NCBI GenBank assembly: GCA_903928045.1
Contig: CAIYPH010000833.1
Location: 1-6,421, forward strand
Reading direction: 5' to 3'
Length of the DNA: 6,421 nucleotides
DNA from: an uncultured Rhodospirillales bacterium
Lineage (GTDB): Bacteria; Pseudomonadota; Alphaproteobacteria; Acetobacterales; Acetobacteraceae
Below, piece after piece: positions 6,402 through 6,421 of this stretch (the stretch's first letter is position 1; each line of letters begins with the position of its first letter). The notes below the pieces were generated by a model. That model was given only the letters and a program-made list of their open reading frames with translations. It made no database searches and had not been told where the DNA came from. The translations under genes and the position numbers were made by a program.

Positions 6402-6421
6402 GTTCTTTTTTGAAAAAAAGA
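6402..6421 (+). terminator. AT-rich inverted repeat after the permease operon, cut by the window edge
   Basis: TCTTTTTT (6404-6411) faces AAAAAAGA (6414-6421), an inverted repeat that may extend beyond the window (GT at 6402-6403 would need AC after 6421). It follows a purine-rich GGGAGAAAGAAAGGAAGCAG run and starts 32 bases after the dppC-type stop. Position and A/T tracts suggest a (possibly bidirectional) terminator. I also recall very similar GTTCTTTTTTGAAAAAAAGA sequences recurring between genes in Acetobacteraceae genomes, so it may be one copy of a dispersed repeat. The tight loop and the truncation keep confidence moderate. Confidence 0.5.

Noticed and set aside
1..6421. tRNA, rRNA, CRISPR array, riboswitch
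   Set aside because: I saw no cloverleaf with conserved arms, no regularly spaced direct repeats and no recognisable riboswitch core on either strand.

Overview
The window is high-GC bacterial DNA with strong third-position G/C bias. That bias keeps long antisense frames open, so most competing reading frames are noise. The likely source is an alphaproteobacterium, plausibly of the Acetobacteraceae. This rests on overall composition, the type of glycine-rich beta-strand-repeat protein, and an AT-rich hairpin at the right edge that I recall from that family. It is an inference, because there is no rRNA or other marker gene here.

Left part (1-1429, minus strand). The first 55 bases hold the start of an IS3-family transposase OrfA with a good ribosome binding site; the gene runs out of the window. 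Its insertion sequence appears to end near 134-143, inside the 3' part of a large glycine-rich, pectin-lyase-like beta-strand-repeat surface or secreted protein gene (89-1429). That gene's last 16 or so codons are read out of insertion-sequence DNA and end at a stop before orfA. The protein is therefore probably a truncated version of a longer repetitive protein, broken just as a second copy of its N-terminal module was starting.

Middle (1430-1904). This stretch is about 0.4 kb without a recognisable gene. It holds one weak minus-strand ORF of unknown meaning and a 19-codon mini-ORF with a good ribosome binding site just ahead of the next gene.

Right part (1905-6370, plus strand). Four genes follow in one direction: an EamA/DMT-type inner-membrane transporter, a family 5 (peptide/nickel type) ABC-transporter periplasmic binding protein with a Sec signal peptide, and its two permease subunits of the DppB and DppC types. 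The permease genes overlap by ATGA. The binding protein and permeases form one import complex. No ATPase gene (DppD/DppF type) follows; the sequence after the last stop runs within about 30 bases into an AT-rich inverted repeat that looks like a terminator or dispersed repeat. The ATPases must be encoded elsewhere or shared with another transporter. The EamA gene may be co-transcribed, but it has no evident functional tie to the importer.

No clearly novel system is visible. The most notable points are the insertion-sequence junction, the importer without local ATPase genes, the mini-ORF before the EamA gene, and the hairpin at the right edge.
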